Positions 32,042 through 40,076 of a stretch of 52,184 nt of DNA are shown here, piece after piece. The notes under the pieces are model-generated. The model had not been told where the DNA came from, made no database searches, and saw only the letters and a list, made by a program, of their open reading frames with translations. Numbering within the stretch: the first letter of the stretch is position 1; each line of letters opens with the position of its first letter. This DNA is from JAEUMY01 sp031394355 (GTDB lineage Bacteria; Pseudomonadota; Gammaproteobacteria; Burkholderiales; Usitatibacteraceae), in assembly GCA_031394355.1 (NCBI GenBank), contig JANNSU010000045.1, positions 1 through 52,184 of the forward strand. Direction: 5' to 3'. Both the position numbers and the translations under genes were made by a program.

Positions 32042-33666
32042 CCCTCCTTCACGTAAGCGGGGCCCCGCAGCGAGCGTCCGGCCTTTATGCCAGTGTGCTT
32101 GCCAGCCTCCATCGTCACCTTGCCGTTGACGATGACATAGTCGAACCCCACCGAGTACTGGTGAGGATTGTCGTAGGTGGCCTTGTCCGCGACGGTCTTC
32201 TCGTCGAACACGACGATGTCCGCCATGAATCCCTCACGCAGCAGCCCGCGATCCTTGATCTGGAATTTCTGTGCGGGCAGCGAGGTCATGCGCCGCACCG
32301 CCTCTTCCAGGGGAATCACCTTCTCCTCGCGCACATACTTGCCCAGCACGCGTGCATTGGTGCCATAGCTGCGCGGATGCGGCACGCTCTGCCCGCCTGG
32401 TCCGCTCTGCACGCCGCCATCAGCCGCGATCATGTTGAAGCGCCAGCCCATGATGTGCTTCACGTCGTCTTCATTCATGCCGTGGAACACCATCTGCGCC
32501 GTCCCGGCAATGAGGAGATCGAGGATGGTTTCGATCTCCATGTCCATGGTGTCCGCGCGCCCGGCCTTGCGATTGATGTCGCTGATACTCTTGCCGGCGA
32601 GCGAGCGATCAGTGCTGTGCCGCGTCACCACGGCATAGGCGAAGCTGGGGCGCTTCTGATTCCGTGCGTTGGTCAGCATCTCGGCAGCAATCTTCTTTCG
32701 CAGCGTCTCATCCTTCAGCCGCTTCACGATATCGCCCTGCCCGCCTTCCACGGCCCAGTCGGGCAGCATGACCGACAGCGACGTGCTGCTCGCGGTGTAG
32801 GGATACTGATCAATGGTGACGTCCAGCCCGTCGGCCCTCGCCTTCTCCACCATCGCGAGCGTCTCGCGGCTGCGGCCCCAGTTGGCGGGTGCCGCGACTT
32901 TGAAATGCGAAATCTGCACCGGCATGCCCGCCTGGCGGCCAATGTCCAGCGCCTCGTTGATGGCATCAGCCACCTTGTTGCCCTCGTTGCGGATGTGCGA
33001 CGCATACAGCCCGCCATGCAGTGCAGCTGCCTTCGCGAGCCCCACCACTTCAGGCGTCGTGCTGAAGAGACCCGGCAAGTAGATGAGTCCGGTCGAGAAC
33101 CCCACCGCGCCGTCCTTCATCGCCTGCTCGACCAGCGCTTCCATGCGTCGCTGCTCGTCTGCCGTGGCGGGACGATTCACCAGGTCCATCACTTGTCTTC
33201 GCACCGTGTTGTGGCCCACCAGCGACGCGACATTGATCGACGTGCCTTCGCTGTCCACTCGCCCGAGAAAAGTCTTCAGACTGTCAGCGGATCCGCCACA
33301 GTTGCCTGTCACCACCGAGGTCACCCCATCGTGGATGTAGTTCTCTGCCGTGGGCCGGTTCCAGACGCCCAGCTCGATATGCGCATGCACATCGATGAAG
33401 CCGGGGGCGACGATACGATCCTTCACATCGATGGTGCGTGTCGCTGACAGGGCACCCAGCCGGCCCACCGGCGCGATGGCGACGATGCGGCCGTCGCGGA
33501 TGGCGATGTCACCGCGCGTCCAGTGATTGCCAGTGCCATCGAGGATGCGGCCGTTGGTGATGAGGAGATCAGCCCGATCCCCGGTGCCGGAAGGTGCCGT
33601 GGCGGCACAGCCGGCGAGGAGCAAGGCGAACAACAGAGCGACAGGGCGAATCAGCAACGAAGACAT
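32038..33666 (-). CDS. N-acyl-D-amino-acid deacylase family amidohydrolase lipoprotein
   Basis: A 542-residue exported amidohydrolase. The ATG at 33666 follows GGGAG; the signal MSSLLIRPVALLFALLLAGC has a lipobox Cys. Metal-site features of the D-aminoacylase family: PGFIDVHAHIE, the NCGGS cysteine ligand, GLIYLPGLFSTTPEVVGLAK, YASHIRNEGN, QISHFK and DQYPYTASS, plus REGFMADIVVFDE at the C-terminal beta domain. It releases the acyl group from N-acyl-D-amino acids, or a related D-substrate. The next gene is translationally coupled. 39 upstream in-frame residues lack support. Confidence 0.93.
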   Translation of the reverse strand: MSSLLIRPVALLFALLLAGCAATAPSGTGDRADLLITNGRILDGTGNHWTRGDIAIRDGRIVAIAPVGRLGALSATRTIDVKDRIVAPGFIDVHAHIELGVWNRPTAENYIHDGVTSVVTGNCGGSADSLKTFLGRVDSEGTSINVASLVGHNTVRRQVMDLVNRPATADEQRRMEALVEQAMKDGAVGFSTGLIYLPGLFSTTPEVVGLAKAAALHGGLYASHIRNEGNKVADAINEALDIGRQAGMPVQISHFKVAAPANWGRSRETLAMVEKARADGLDVTIDQYPYTASSTSLSVMLPDWAVEGGQGDIVKRLKDETLRKKIAAEMLTNARNQKRPSFAYAVVTRHSTDRSLAGKSISDINRKAGRADTMDMEIETILDLLIAGTAQMVFHGMNEDDVKHIMGWRFNMIAADGGVQSGPGGQSVPHPRSYGTNARVLGKYVREEKVIPLEEAVRRMTSLPAQKFQIKDRGLLREGFMADIVVFDEKTVADKATYDNPHQYSVGFDYVIVNGKVTMEAGKHTGIKAGRSLRGPAYVKEG

Positions 33667-33787
33667 TGTGGTCTCCCGCAACGAGGTGAGTCGGCAAAGT
33701 GAACCAGCGGAGTGTAGCGCAGCAGCCGGGGCACACTGCCAGCCTTCGCAGAGGCCGGCATCGCGACTCGCCACACCTGGCATCCCG

Positions 33788-34273
33788 CTACTTCAGCTTT
33801 GCGGCCGCCTCATCGAGCAGCTTCTTGCCGTCGAGCCCGATGGACTTCGCTTCCTTCATGAATTCCTCCGTGGCCCCACCCATGCGCGAGCCGACCTCGG
33901 CAAATTCGGATGGTGAGGTAGCGAGGCACTTGGCGTGCTCTGTCTTCATGATCTCGGTAACCTTTGCAGCGTTGCAGGTAGCCGGGTCGCGTTTCTCCGA
34001 TCGTGCGCTGGCCTCGCAGTATCCCTTGATGTAGTCCTTGTAACTGCGTGTATTGAGTGCAGCATCGCAATAGGCCTTGAGATTCTTGTCGGCTACCGCC
34101 TTGTTCACCCGCGCGAGGAAGCCCGCCATGTCGCGCATGTCCGCCTCGGTGGGTTTGGGTGGCGTGGTCTGTGTGCTAGTCTGGGCATGTCCCGCAAGAC
34201 TGATCAGGGCGGCGATGGCGCAGGCGAACACAGCCTGGCTGGCAAGCTGTACTGGGTTGAGACGGGTGGACAT
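33788..34273 (-). CDS. Secreted protein of unknown function
   Basis: A 161-residue exported protein, not recognised. The ATG at 34273 is preceded by AAGAAGGAATG. Signal peptide QAVFACAIAALISLAGHAQ; then a Thr/Pro linker and an all-helical domain with four Cys (Cys about 69, 86, 100, 117: AYCDAALN, GYCEASARS, PATCNAAK, AKCLATSPS), probably two disulfides. The C-terminal half is rich in Lys/Glu helices (EEFMKEAKSIGLDGKKLLDEAAAKLK). It lies 122 bp upstream of the deacylase gene on the same strand. Confidence 0.72.
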   Translation of the reverse strand: MSTRLNPVQLASQAVFACAIAALISLAGHAQTSTQTTPPKPTEADMRDMAGFLARVNKAVADKNLKAYCDAALNTRSYKDYIKGYCEASARSEKRDPATCNAAKVTEIMKTEHAKCLATSPSEFAEVGSRMGGATEEFMKEAKSIGLDGKKLLDEAAAKLK

Positions 34274-34368
34274 GGTGCATTCCTTCTTTTTGTGATGTTC
34301 AGCGTGATAGCGGAATGTTAGCAGCATGTTCCATGGCGGGAGGACAGGCAATGCAGCGACTTATCCTT

Positions 34369-34380
34369 GCGAATATTCGC
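34369..34380. repeat. GCGAATATTCGC palindrome after NTF2-like gene
   Basis: Forty-two bases past the stop of the last gene of the two-component operon; nothing else is seen in the 149-bp gap. Confidence 0.95.
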
Positions 34381-34422
34381 GTGCAGCAATACTGTTCTCC
34401 ACTACCGACCCGACTGCCTCGG

Positions 34423-34923
34423 TCAGCGCGGCGGCCCGTGATCGTACGACAGCACCGTGCGCAGCTTCCACTCGCCGCCGCTATCCACCCACACCGACGT
34501 GAAGCGCGCGAGGCCAGTCTTGTATTCGGGTTTGCCCGGCTCGCGGATCCAGAACTCGTGATCGCCGTGATGGATAAGGCCGTAGAGCTTGCCATCCTGC
34601 TTCAATGGAAACACCTTGCTGGAGCCGGCCACCAGCTTGCGGATGGGCTTGCGATCCACCGGGCCGCAGATATTCTTCGCCACGGCCGCGAGGAAGGCGG
34701 CGCGGTCCTGCATGCCTGCCACGTCATGGTAAAACTCCAGCCGCGGATCAATCAGTGCCTCCAACACGCCGGGCTTGCAGTCATTGAAGCTGTCCCGGAA
34801 AAGCCTGTCGTCCAATGCCATGGCGCGAGCGAACAGCGGATCGGTTTCCGGCACCTGGGCCATGACAGTTGTCGCCGCGAACAATCCACTACCCAGCATC
34901 ATCACAAAGCGCTTCATCATCAT
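34423..34923 (-). CDS. Secreted NTF2-like (DUF4440-type) protein
   Basis: A 166-residue exported protein. Signal peptide MMMKRFVMMLGSGLFAATTV with AQ cleavage region. NTF2/SnoaL-like fold: ALDDRLFRDSFNDCKPGVLEALIDPRLEFYHDVAG, FLAAVAKNICG, YGLIHHGDHEFWIREPG, GLARFTSVWVDSGGEWKLRTVLSYDH. The first of three ATGs, at 34923, lies four bases after the response-regulator stop, so it is third in the kinase-regulator operon. Related proteins are lumazine-binding or ketosteroid-isomerase-like; ligand unknown. Confidence 0.85.
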   Translation of the reverse strand: MMMKRFVMMLGSGLFAATTVMAQVPETDPLFARAMALDDRLFRDSFNDCKPGVLEALIDPRLEFYHDVAGMQDRAAFLAAVAKNICGPVDRKPIRKLVAGSSKVFPLKQDGKLYGLIHHGDHEFWIREPGKPEYKTGLARFTSVWVDSGGEWKLRTVLSYDHGPPR

Positions 34924-34927
34924 TTCC

Positions 34928-35752
34928 TCACATGTTCTTGAAGAGCGGCATGAAAGTGAGACTGACCGCCAGCGTCTCAGGCCGTTGCTTGAGTCGCAGC
35001 GTGCCGCGCCCGGAATCATCCCGTGTCACCGCCGCAACGGCGCGCATGTTCACGACTGATGCACGATGCACCTGCTTGAAATAGACCGGGTTCAATCGGC
35101 CGACAAGATCCTTGAGTGGCGTGCGCAGCAATGCCTCGCCTTCCGGCGTCATGACCACCGTGTATTTGCTGTCAGACTGGAAGTAGATCACGTCATCCAC
35201 GGCGATGAGGCGCGTCTCCTTGCCCACGCTGGCCGTGATCCACTCCAGCGGCGGCTCCTCGACTCGCTTGTCGAGTGCACCACCGAGTTTGCGCACCAGC
35301 GCTGCGAGAGCGACGGTATCCGGCGCATCCGTCATGGCGCGCTTCTTGAGCCGTTCCACGGTCGCGGCGAGGCGCTTCTCCTCCACCGGTTTCAGCAGGT
35401 AGTCCACTGCGCCCGACTCGAAGGCATCGATGGCGTACTGGTTGTAGGCGGTGACGAACACGACCTGTGTTTCAGGGCTCGCCTCCACCAGTGCGGCCGC
35501 CACATCCAACCCAGTGAGGCCGGGCATGCGAATGTCCAGAAACGCGAAGTTGGGTTGGTGTTCGGTTAAGGCTGCCAATGCAGTGTTGCCATCGGCACAG
35601 ACGGCGATGATGTCCAGCTCGGGCCAGGCGGCCTTCAGCAGCCGCACCAACGCATCGCGGAAAATCTGCTCATCCTCGGCGATGACTGCGGTGATTCGTG
35701 CATGGCTGGATGGGTCGCCAGCAGCGGACGCCGTCGGATAGACATCGTTCAT
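34928..35752 (-). CDS. LytTR-family response regulator
   Basis: A 274-residue regulator. Receiver domain residues about 20-140 with acid pair E27/D28, phospho-acceptor Asp73 in FLDIRMPGLTG, FVTAYNQYA switch and Lys in YLLKPVE. LytTR DNA-binding domain about 170-270 (EWITASVGKETRLIAVDDVIYFQSDSKYTVV, LKDLVGRLNPVYFKQVHRASVVNM). The start ATG at 35752 overlaps the kinase stop by ATGA, so the two are translationally coupled. Works with the upstream kinase; targets are not visible. Confidence 0.95.
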   Translation of the reverse strand: MNDVYPTASAAGDPSSHARITAVIAEDEQIFRDALVRLLKAAWPELDIIAVCADGNTALAALTEHQPNFAFLDIRMPGLTGLDVAAALVEASPETQVVFVTAYNQYAIDAFESGAVDYLLKPVEEKRLAATVERLKKRAMTDAPDTVALAALVRKLGGALDKRVEEPPLEWITASVGKETRLIAVDDVIYFQSDSKYTVVMTPEGEALLRTPLKDLVGRLNPVYFKQVHRASVVNMRAVAAVTRDDSGRGTLRLKQRPETLAVSLTFMPLFKNM

Positions 35753-37047
35753 GGCGTGTTCTCCGTTGCTGCTGCCACCGACGTTGCGGGCATCACGATC
35801 GGCACGACCATCGTTGTGGCCACGCCGCTCGGGAAATTCGACGTGATGGCAAAGCTCGCCGTATCGCCGTACACGAGCTTGAGCCGCTCGCGCACGTTCT
35901 TCAAGCCGATACCCGTGCCGGTGGTGGCCTTGCCGTCGATTTTTCCACCATCCAGGCCACACCCGTTGTCCGCCACGGTGACGATGAGCTGGGTCGGCTT
36001 GGCGGCATCATTGGTCCGTGCCAGCACCCAGATCGTGCCGCCTTCCGGCTTCGGCTCCAGCCCATGCTTGATCGCGTTCTCCACCAGCGTCTGCAGCATC
36101 ATGGTAGGGAACGGCACCTTCTCCAGCGACGACGACACGTCGATCTGCAGCGCAAGCCGATCGCCCATGCGGATCTGCAGGATGTCGAGATAGGCACGTG
36201 CGCGGGCCAGCTCCTCGCCCAGTGTGGAGGGCGCGTCCTCGGTGCGCGGCAACGAGTTGCGCAAGTACAGAATGAGGTTGTCCAGCATGGCCTCGGCCTT
36301 CACCGGATCGCTCTGGATGAGGTACTTGGCACTGCCCAGGGTGTTGTAGAGAAAATGCGGCTCCACCTGTGCGTGCAGCAGGCCCAGTTTGGCGACAGCG
36401 AGTTCCTTTTCGGTTGCGGTCTCGCGCGACACGGCCTGCTCACCGCGCCGCTGAGCGCCGATGCGCTGGGTGATGGCGCGGGTGATGGACTCGGCGTTCA
36501 TGAGATTGCTGCCGTCATCGAACAGAAACCAGTCTGTCCAGGCGCCGCCTTCCGGCTCGCACACCAGGGTAACGCTCACGACGTCTTCCTTCGGCAGCAG
36601 CACTGCCATGATTTCATTGTGATCCGATCCCAGCCACACCGGCAAGCGATGCCAAAAGGGCAACCGCGACGTGTCCTCACCCAACCGCGGTACGCGCGCA
36701 GTCACCTGCAGGCCACCTCGATGTACCACCACGTTACTCACATTGGGCAGCTCCCGGATGGCGGACTCGACTACGACACTGGCCACAGTGGACGCGAACG
36801 GGATCTCGATCTGGCGCTGCTGCCGGTTGGCCAGGCGGACTCGATCCACGTCGCCTGAAAGCAGCTTCACTCGGCGAAAGTGCCAGATGGCGGCCGACAT
36901 GAAGAAGGCCAACACCAACAGAGCACACAGGAAGAAGACAACAGGTACATTGTAAGGAGTGGCGCTGTTCCATAGCGCCACAAAGAGCAGCCAGGCAGCG
37001 AGCCAGGTGAGGAAGATACGGCCGAAGAATAGAAAGGCGGTTTTCAT
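35749..37047 (-). CDS. LytS/YpdA-type sensor histidine kinase
   Basis: A 432-residue inner-membrane kinase. Two membrane helices at about 10-28 and 35-55, then an unusual soluble segment (about 75-200) of unknown fold that may sense a cytoplasmic signal. His-kinase domain: HAQVEPHFLYNTLGSAKYL with His231, N box TLVENAIKHG, DNGCGLDGG and GTGIGLKNVRERLKLVYG, the short HATPase arrangement of the LytS family. No extracellular sensor domain of 5TM-LYT type. It is first in an operon with the LytTR regulator and an NTF2-like protein. Confidence 0.94.
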   Translation of the reverse strand: MKTAFLFFGRIFLTWLAAWLLFVALWNSATPYNVPVVFFLCALLVLAFFMSAAIWHFRRVKLLSGDVDRVRLANRQQRQIEIPFASTVASVVVESAIRELPNVSNVVVHRGGLQVTARVPRLGEDTSRLPFWHRLPVWLGSDHNEIMAVLLPKEDVVSVTLVCEPEGGAWTDWFLFDDGSNLMNAESITRAITQRIGAQRRGEQAVSRETATEKELAVAKLGLLHAQVEPHFLYNTLGSAKYLIQSDPVKAEAMLDNLILYLRNSLPRTEDAPSTLGEELARARAYLDILQIRMGDRLALQIDVSSSLEKVPFPTMMLQTLVENAIKHGLEPKPEGGTIWVLARTNDAAKPTQLIVTVADNGCGLDGGKIDGKATTGTGIGLKNVRERLKLVYGDTASFAITSNFPSGVATTMVVPIVMPATSVAAATENTP

Positions 37048-37283
37048 GGGTATTGCCTGTGCAGTGCTCGGGAAAGGAATGAACCGGGCAAACCCCGCTT
37101 CAAGTCACGATGGGGCAAGCGTACCAGCCCGGCAGGGAATGTCAGCCAGGCTGCGACAGGCAGAGGCTGAGGGGGATGAAATGAGGGAGACGGGCACGGG
37201 ATCGTGCCGAACAGACCTTGCCCCGCCAGAAGGGGCTTCGTGCAAAGCCCCAGTCAAAACCGGGATTGGAAAAGCAATCAGAC

Positions 37284-37307
37284 AAGCAGGCGAATATTCG
37301 CCTGCTT
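37284..37307. repeat. 24-bp perfect palindrome containing GCGAATATTCGC
   Basis: The core at 37290-37301 is extended on both sides by AAGCAG/CTGCTT, the longest symmetry of any copy. It lies 19 bases beyond the stop of the 120-residue protein. The remainder of the 278-bp gap 37048-37325 shows no gene. Confidence 0.95.
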
Positions 37308-37325
37308 TCGCGCCGCCGGAATCGA

Positions 37326-37688
37326 TCAGAAACTGCAGGTAATGGACTTGTTGACCCTGGCATTGACCCAAGCCATGTCAATCGTGCGCATGAAGTTGTG
37401 CCAATTGTTGGGGCCGTAGTAGCGATAACGCCCATTGTCATTGGTCACCAGCAACGTCTGACCGGCAAGATTGACCGAGCGCACGCACTGCTGGATGGCC
37501 GTGAACCAGCGCGCCTGATCCTGGGCGCTTCCATAGAAGAAACTGGGAGCGATGTGAATGATGACCATGTTCGAGCCTTTATGGTTGACATGGGCAGCGC
37601 GGTAGGTCTTGGCTGCGGCAACCGCATCAGAAACCAGCCCACAACAAAGCAGTACACCGAGTACAGCAGACGCCAATATTGCTTTCAT
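37326..37688 (-). CDS. Small secreted protein of unknown function
   Basis: A 120-residue exported protein. The start at 37688 has GGGGAG seven bases ahead; two upstream ATGs in frame are poorer. Signal peptide MKAILASAVLGVLLCCGLVS with AVA site. The mature region is short and aromatic: MVIIHIAPSFFYGSAQDQARWFTAIQQCVRSVN, LLVTNDNGRYRYYGPNNWHNFM, RVNKSITCSF, with two Cys (QQC and ITC) likely bridged. No family recognised; isolated gene. Confidence 0.72.
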   Translation of the reverse strand: MKAILASAVLGVLLCCGLVSDAVAAAKTYRAAHVNHKGSNMVIIHIAPSFFYGSAQDQARWFTAIQQCVRSVNLAGQTLLVTNDNGRYRYYGPNNWHNFMRTIDMAWVNARVNKSITCSF

Positions 37689-37820
37689 GAACATCTCCCC
37701 TTGCAAATGTATTGATCTTTTCTGCACCCGCGTTGGGCAGGATGCAATCTTCGCTCAACGCGTCTCGGCAGCATCCGATGGCCGCAGGCGCGATTCGACC
37801 TCGGTACTTCGCGAATAATC

Positions 37821-37863
37821 ATACCTTCCACTCGACCTTGAACCAATACCGGACTGAAGGTAT
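37821..37863. promoter_or_regulatory. Spaced inverted repeat ATACCTTC...GAAGGTAT
   Basis: Perfect 8-bp arms separated by 27 bases in the 274-bp gap between the 120-residue gene start and the cyclase stop. It could be a regulatory site for the downstream gene or a weak RNA hairpin; no clear promoter was found. Confidence 0.3.
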
Positions 37864-37962
37864 TGAGCCAGGCAACTTGGAAACGAATCTGACCGGCACC
37901 TGCAGCAAGTGGCGCAGCAATTTCCTGGTGCCCTGAAGCAGTTCCGCGAAGCTTGCCGGGTC

Positions 37963-39066
37963 TCAGTCGTTCGACACCTGCTCTGCCACCACCACCCGGT
38001 TACGCCCGTCAGACTTTGCACGGTACAGCGCGGCGTCGGCGCTCTTCAGAAGCTCGTCCCAAGCGGTATCTGCGTCAGCGGCCGATACAGCGCTGGCCAG
38101 GCCCAGACTGATCGTGGCCTTGATGATCGGCTGTTCAAGAATGGGGGCAGCAGCGATACCGGCGCGCAGCCGGTCTGCCAGCCGGGCCCCCTCTTCAGAC
38201 TCGGTCTCGGGCAGGATCACGAGAAACTCCTCGCCACCCCATCGGCCGATGCGGTCTGTCGCTCGCAGCGTGTTCTGCAGCAGGTGGGCCACGGCCTGAA
38301 TGACCCGGTCGCCAACGGTGTGGCCGTAGTTGTCGTTGATGCGTTTGAAGTGATCGATATCCAACAGGATGACGGACACCGGCTTGCCGTTGCGTGCGCC
38401 CCGGCGCAGCTCTGCCAACCCCCGTTCATCCAGCGCACGGCGATTGTCTATGCCAGTGAGTGCATCGGTGCGTGCCTCGCGCGACAGGGCCTCTTCCAGC
38501 GCAAACGCGTGCCGGTTGGACGATTCAAATACGCGCGCCAGCAGGAATCCCACCACCAGTGCCAGGCCAAGAAAGCTCCACGCGTTGATGACAGTGAATC
38601 GGTCCAGATCCTTCGCCCACATGATGAGGGCGACAGCGAGGAAAGGGATTGCATTCAGCTTGAGGTAGTCCCGCCGGTCGATGGCAATGTAAGGTCCGGC
38701 AAAGAAGACCGCCACGAGCCCGGCCAGCCCGACCACGAAGCCCTCATTCACCACGGCGAGCGCCGCCGTCACGGCAATGATGGACGCGGCGAAGCGCACC
38801 TTTGCGATGGCTGGCGCCCAGTCCACCCGGGCGCTCCTGCGTTGCAGCAGACCGCTTGCGATGATGAGCGCGGCACCCGTCACGCGCCAAAGCAGCGCCT
38901 CGCGCCAGTTGAACGGATCGACGAACCAGTCCCAAGCGCTGAACACGAGGATCAGCGCCGCCACCATCCAGAACGTCGTGGCATTGACGACCGCGATGGC
39001 CGCGCGCCGCTGGGCCTGGAAGCGGGCTTCCTGTTCTGGGGGAAAGCGTTCGGCCGGGAGCAGCAT
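37963..39066 (-). CDS. Membrane-bound diguanylate cyclase (GGDEF)
   Basis: A 367-residue enzyme making cyclic di-GMP. Residues 25-180 hold about five or six membrane helices with no recognised periplasmic sensor. The GGDEF domain spans about 195-360: TDALTGIDNRRALDERG, VSVILLDIDHFKRINDNYGHTVGD, active-site GGEEF (277-281) and LKSADAALYRAKSDGRN. The inhibitory I-site RxxD (RATD, 268-271) sits exactly five residues before GGEEF, so product feedback is expected. GAGGGG precedes the ATG at 39066. Isolated gene. Confidence 0.96.
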   Translation of the reverse strand: MLLPAERFPPEQEARFQAQRRAAIAVVNATTFWMVAALILVFSAWDWFVDPFNWREALLWRVTGAALIIASGLLQRRSARVDWAPAIAKVRFAASIIAVTAALAVVNEGFVVGLAGLVAVFFAGPYIAIDRRDYLKLNAIPFLAVALIMWAKDLDRFTVINAWSFLGLALVVGFLLARVFESSNRHAFALEEALSREARTDALTGIDNRRALDERGLAELRRGARNGKPVSVILLDIDHFKRINDNYGHTVGDRVIQAVAHLLQNTLRATDRIGRWGGEEFLVILPETESEEGARLADRLRAGIAAAPILEQPIIKATISLGLASAVSAADADTAWDELLKSADAALYRAKSDGRNRVVVAEQVSND

Positions 39067-39171
39067 GGATATCCCCTCGGATCTCTGTGATGTTGTTGTG
39101 TTGGAGCTCAGTGTACCGGCTGCGGCGGATGCCGGTCAGGCGACTAGGGATCGCCTGCTTGATGCCGGTCT

Positions 39172-39183
39172 GCGAATATTCGC
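39172..39183. repeat. GCGAATATTCGC palindrome after membrane-protein gene
   Basis: Seventy bases past the stop of the gene at 39254 and about 100 bases before the cyclase start on the same strand. Confidence 0.95.
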
Positions 39184-39253
39184 GTGCGGCAGGTTGCAGC
39201 ACGCGAATGGCGAGGTGGCGTCTCGAAAACTCGCCTTACCGAGCGATCGCTGA

Positions 39254-40009
39254 TCAGGCAATGACATCCTCGTCGACCACCAATTGCTGATAAGCGATGG
39301 AAAGCGCCATGACCTCGACTGCCACAAGCAACTGCGCCGCAATGCAGGAGAGCAACATCAAGGTCGGCCCTCCATCCATCGAAAACATCTGACCAGACAA
39401 CTGCGATATCAACCACGGGATGATGCTGACTACGATCACCATCTTCCAGCCGTTGCCCCGGCTGGCCCGGATTGCCGATGCGATATCCATGAATTGGTCG
39501 ATGGCTGCCGCAGGCATCTTCAGGCACAGCCTGCCTGCGACATAGCCAGCAGGAATCCACGCCAACCATTGCAACAGCAAAGGCTGTTCCACCGCGTAGG
39601 TGTCCTTGAACAAAGATGCCCCGGAGAAAACAATGAAACTCGTGCAGACCATCACCACCATGGCAGGCAGCCAGGTCATGAACATCGCCACAAGAAACCG
39701 CAACTCCCGCATGTCGAGGATCGGCATGGCGATCTTGTCGGTAGCTTCGTTCCGGACCAATACCAAACGATGGCAGCGGACCGCGACAATGACGATGAGG
39801 CCCAGATTGAAGAGATAAATGACCCAGCTTGTCGCGGCCGGGAGCTGCCCTGCATAAAGGGTCCAGAGCAGCACGATCAGCACTTGCGCTGCCATCGCAA
39901 GACCTGTCTGGCGCAGAATGGCGCCACGCAGACGCCACGAGTAGATGACAGCGCCCAGCATCACTTTCGACAGATCCAGCTTTCGCGGCTCGAAGGCAAT
40001 AGTCGACAT
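39254..40009 (-). CDS. Polytopic membrane protein of unknown function
   Basis: A 251-residue integral membrane protein with about six hydrophobic segments (near 38-55, 62-78, 105-128, 145-160, 190-208, 220-240). A basic N terminus with SKVMLGAVIYSWRLRGAIL resembles the start of YciC/DUF975-type proteins, but this is too weak to name it. The C terminus is acidic (VVDEDVIA). No ribosome site stands out. It ends head-to-tail with the CadC-like gene, 67 bp apart. Confidence 0.75.
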   Translation of the reverse strand: MSTIAFEPRKLDLSKVMLGAVIYSWRLRGAILRQTGLAMAAQVLIVLLWTLYAGQLPAATSWVIYLFNLGLIVIVAVRCHRLVLVRNEATDKIAMPILDMRELRFLVAMFMTWLPAMVVMVCTSFIVFSGASLFKDTYAVEQPLLLQWLAWIPAGYVAGRLCLKMPAAAIDQFMDIASAIRASRGNGWKMVIVVSIIPWLISQLSGQMFSMDGGPTLMLLSCIAAQLLVAVEVMALSIAYQQLVVDEDVIA

Positions 40010-40036
40010 CGTCAGTTAATCAATTGGTAGGCCGTT

Positions 40037-40048
40037 GCGAATATTCGC
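40037..40048. repeat. GCGAATATTCGC palindrome after CadC-like gene
   Basis: Twenty-eight bases beyond the stop of the CadC-like gene and 28 bases upstream of the membrane-protein start. Confidence 0.95.
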
Positions 40049-40076
40049 ATTCAATTCACTTGTATCCGGATCGTTC

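Noticed and set aside
31885..33447. 520-codon plus-strand frame opposite the D-amino-acid deacylase
   Set aside because: Shadow frame; the minus strand has all amidohydrolase metal-site blocks and a lipobox.
37909..39090. 393-codon plus-strand frame opposite the diguanylate cyclase
   Set aside because: Shadow frame; the minus strand carries GGEEF with a correctly spaced I-site.
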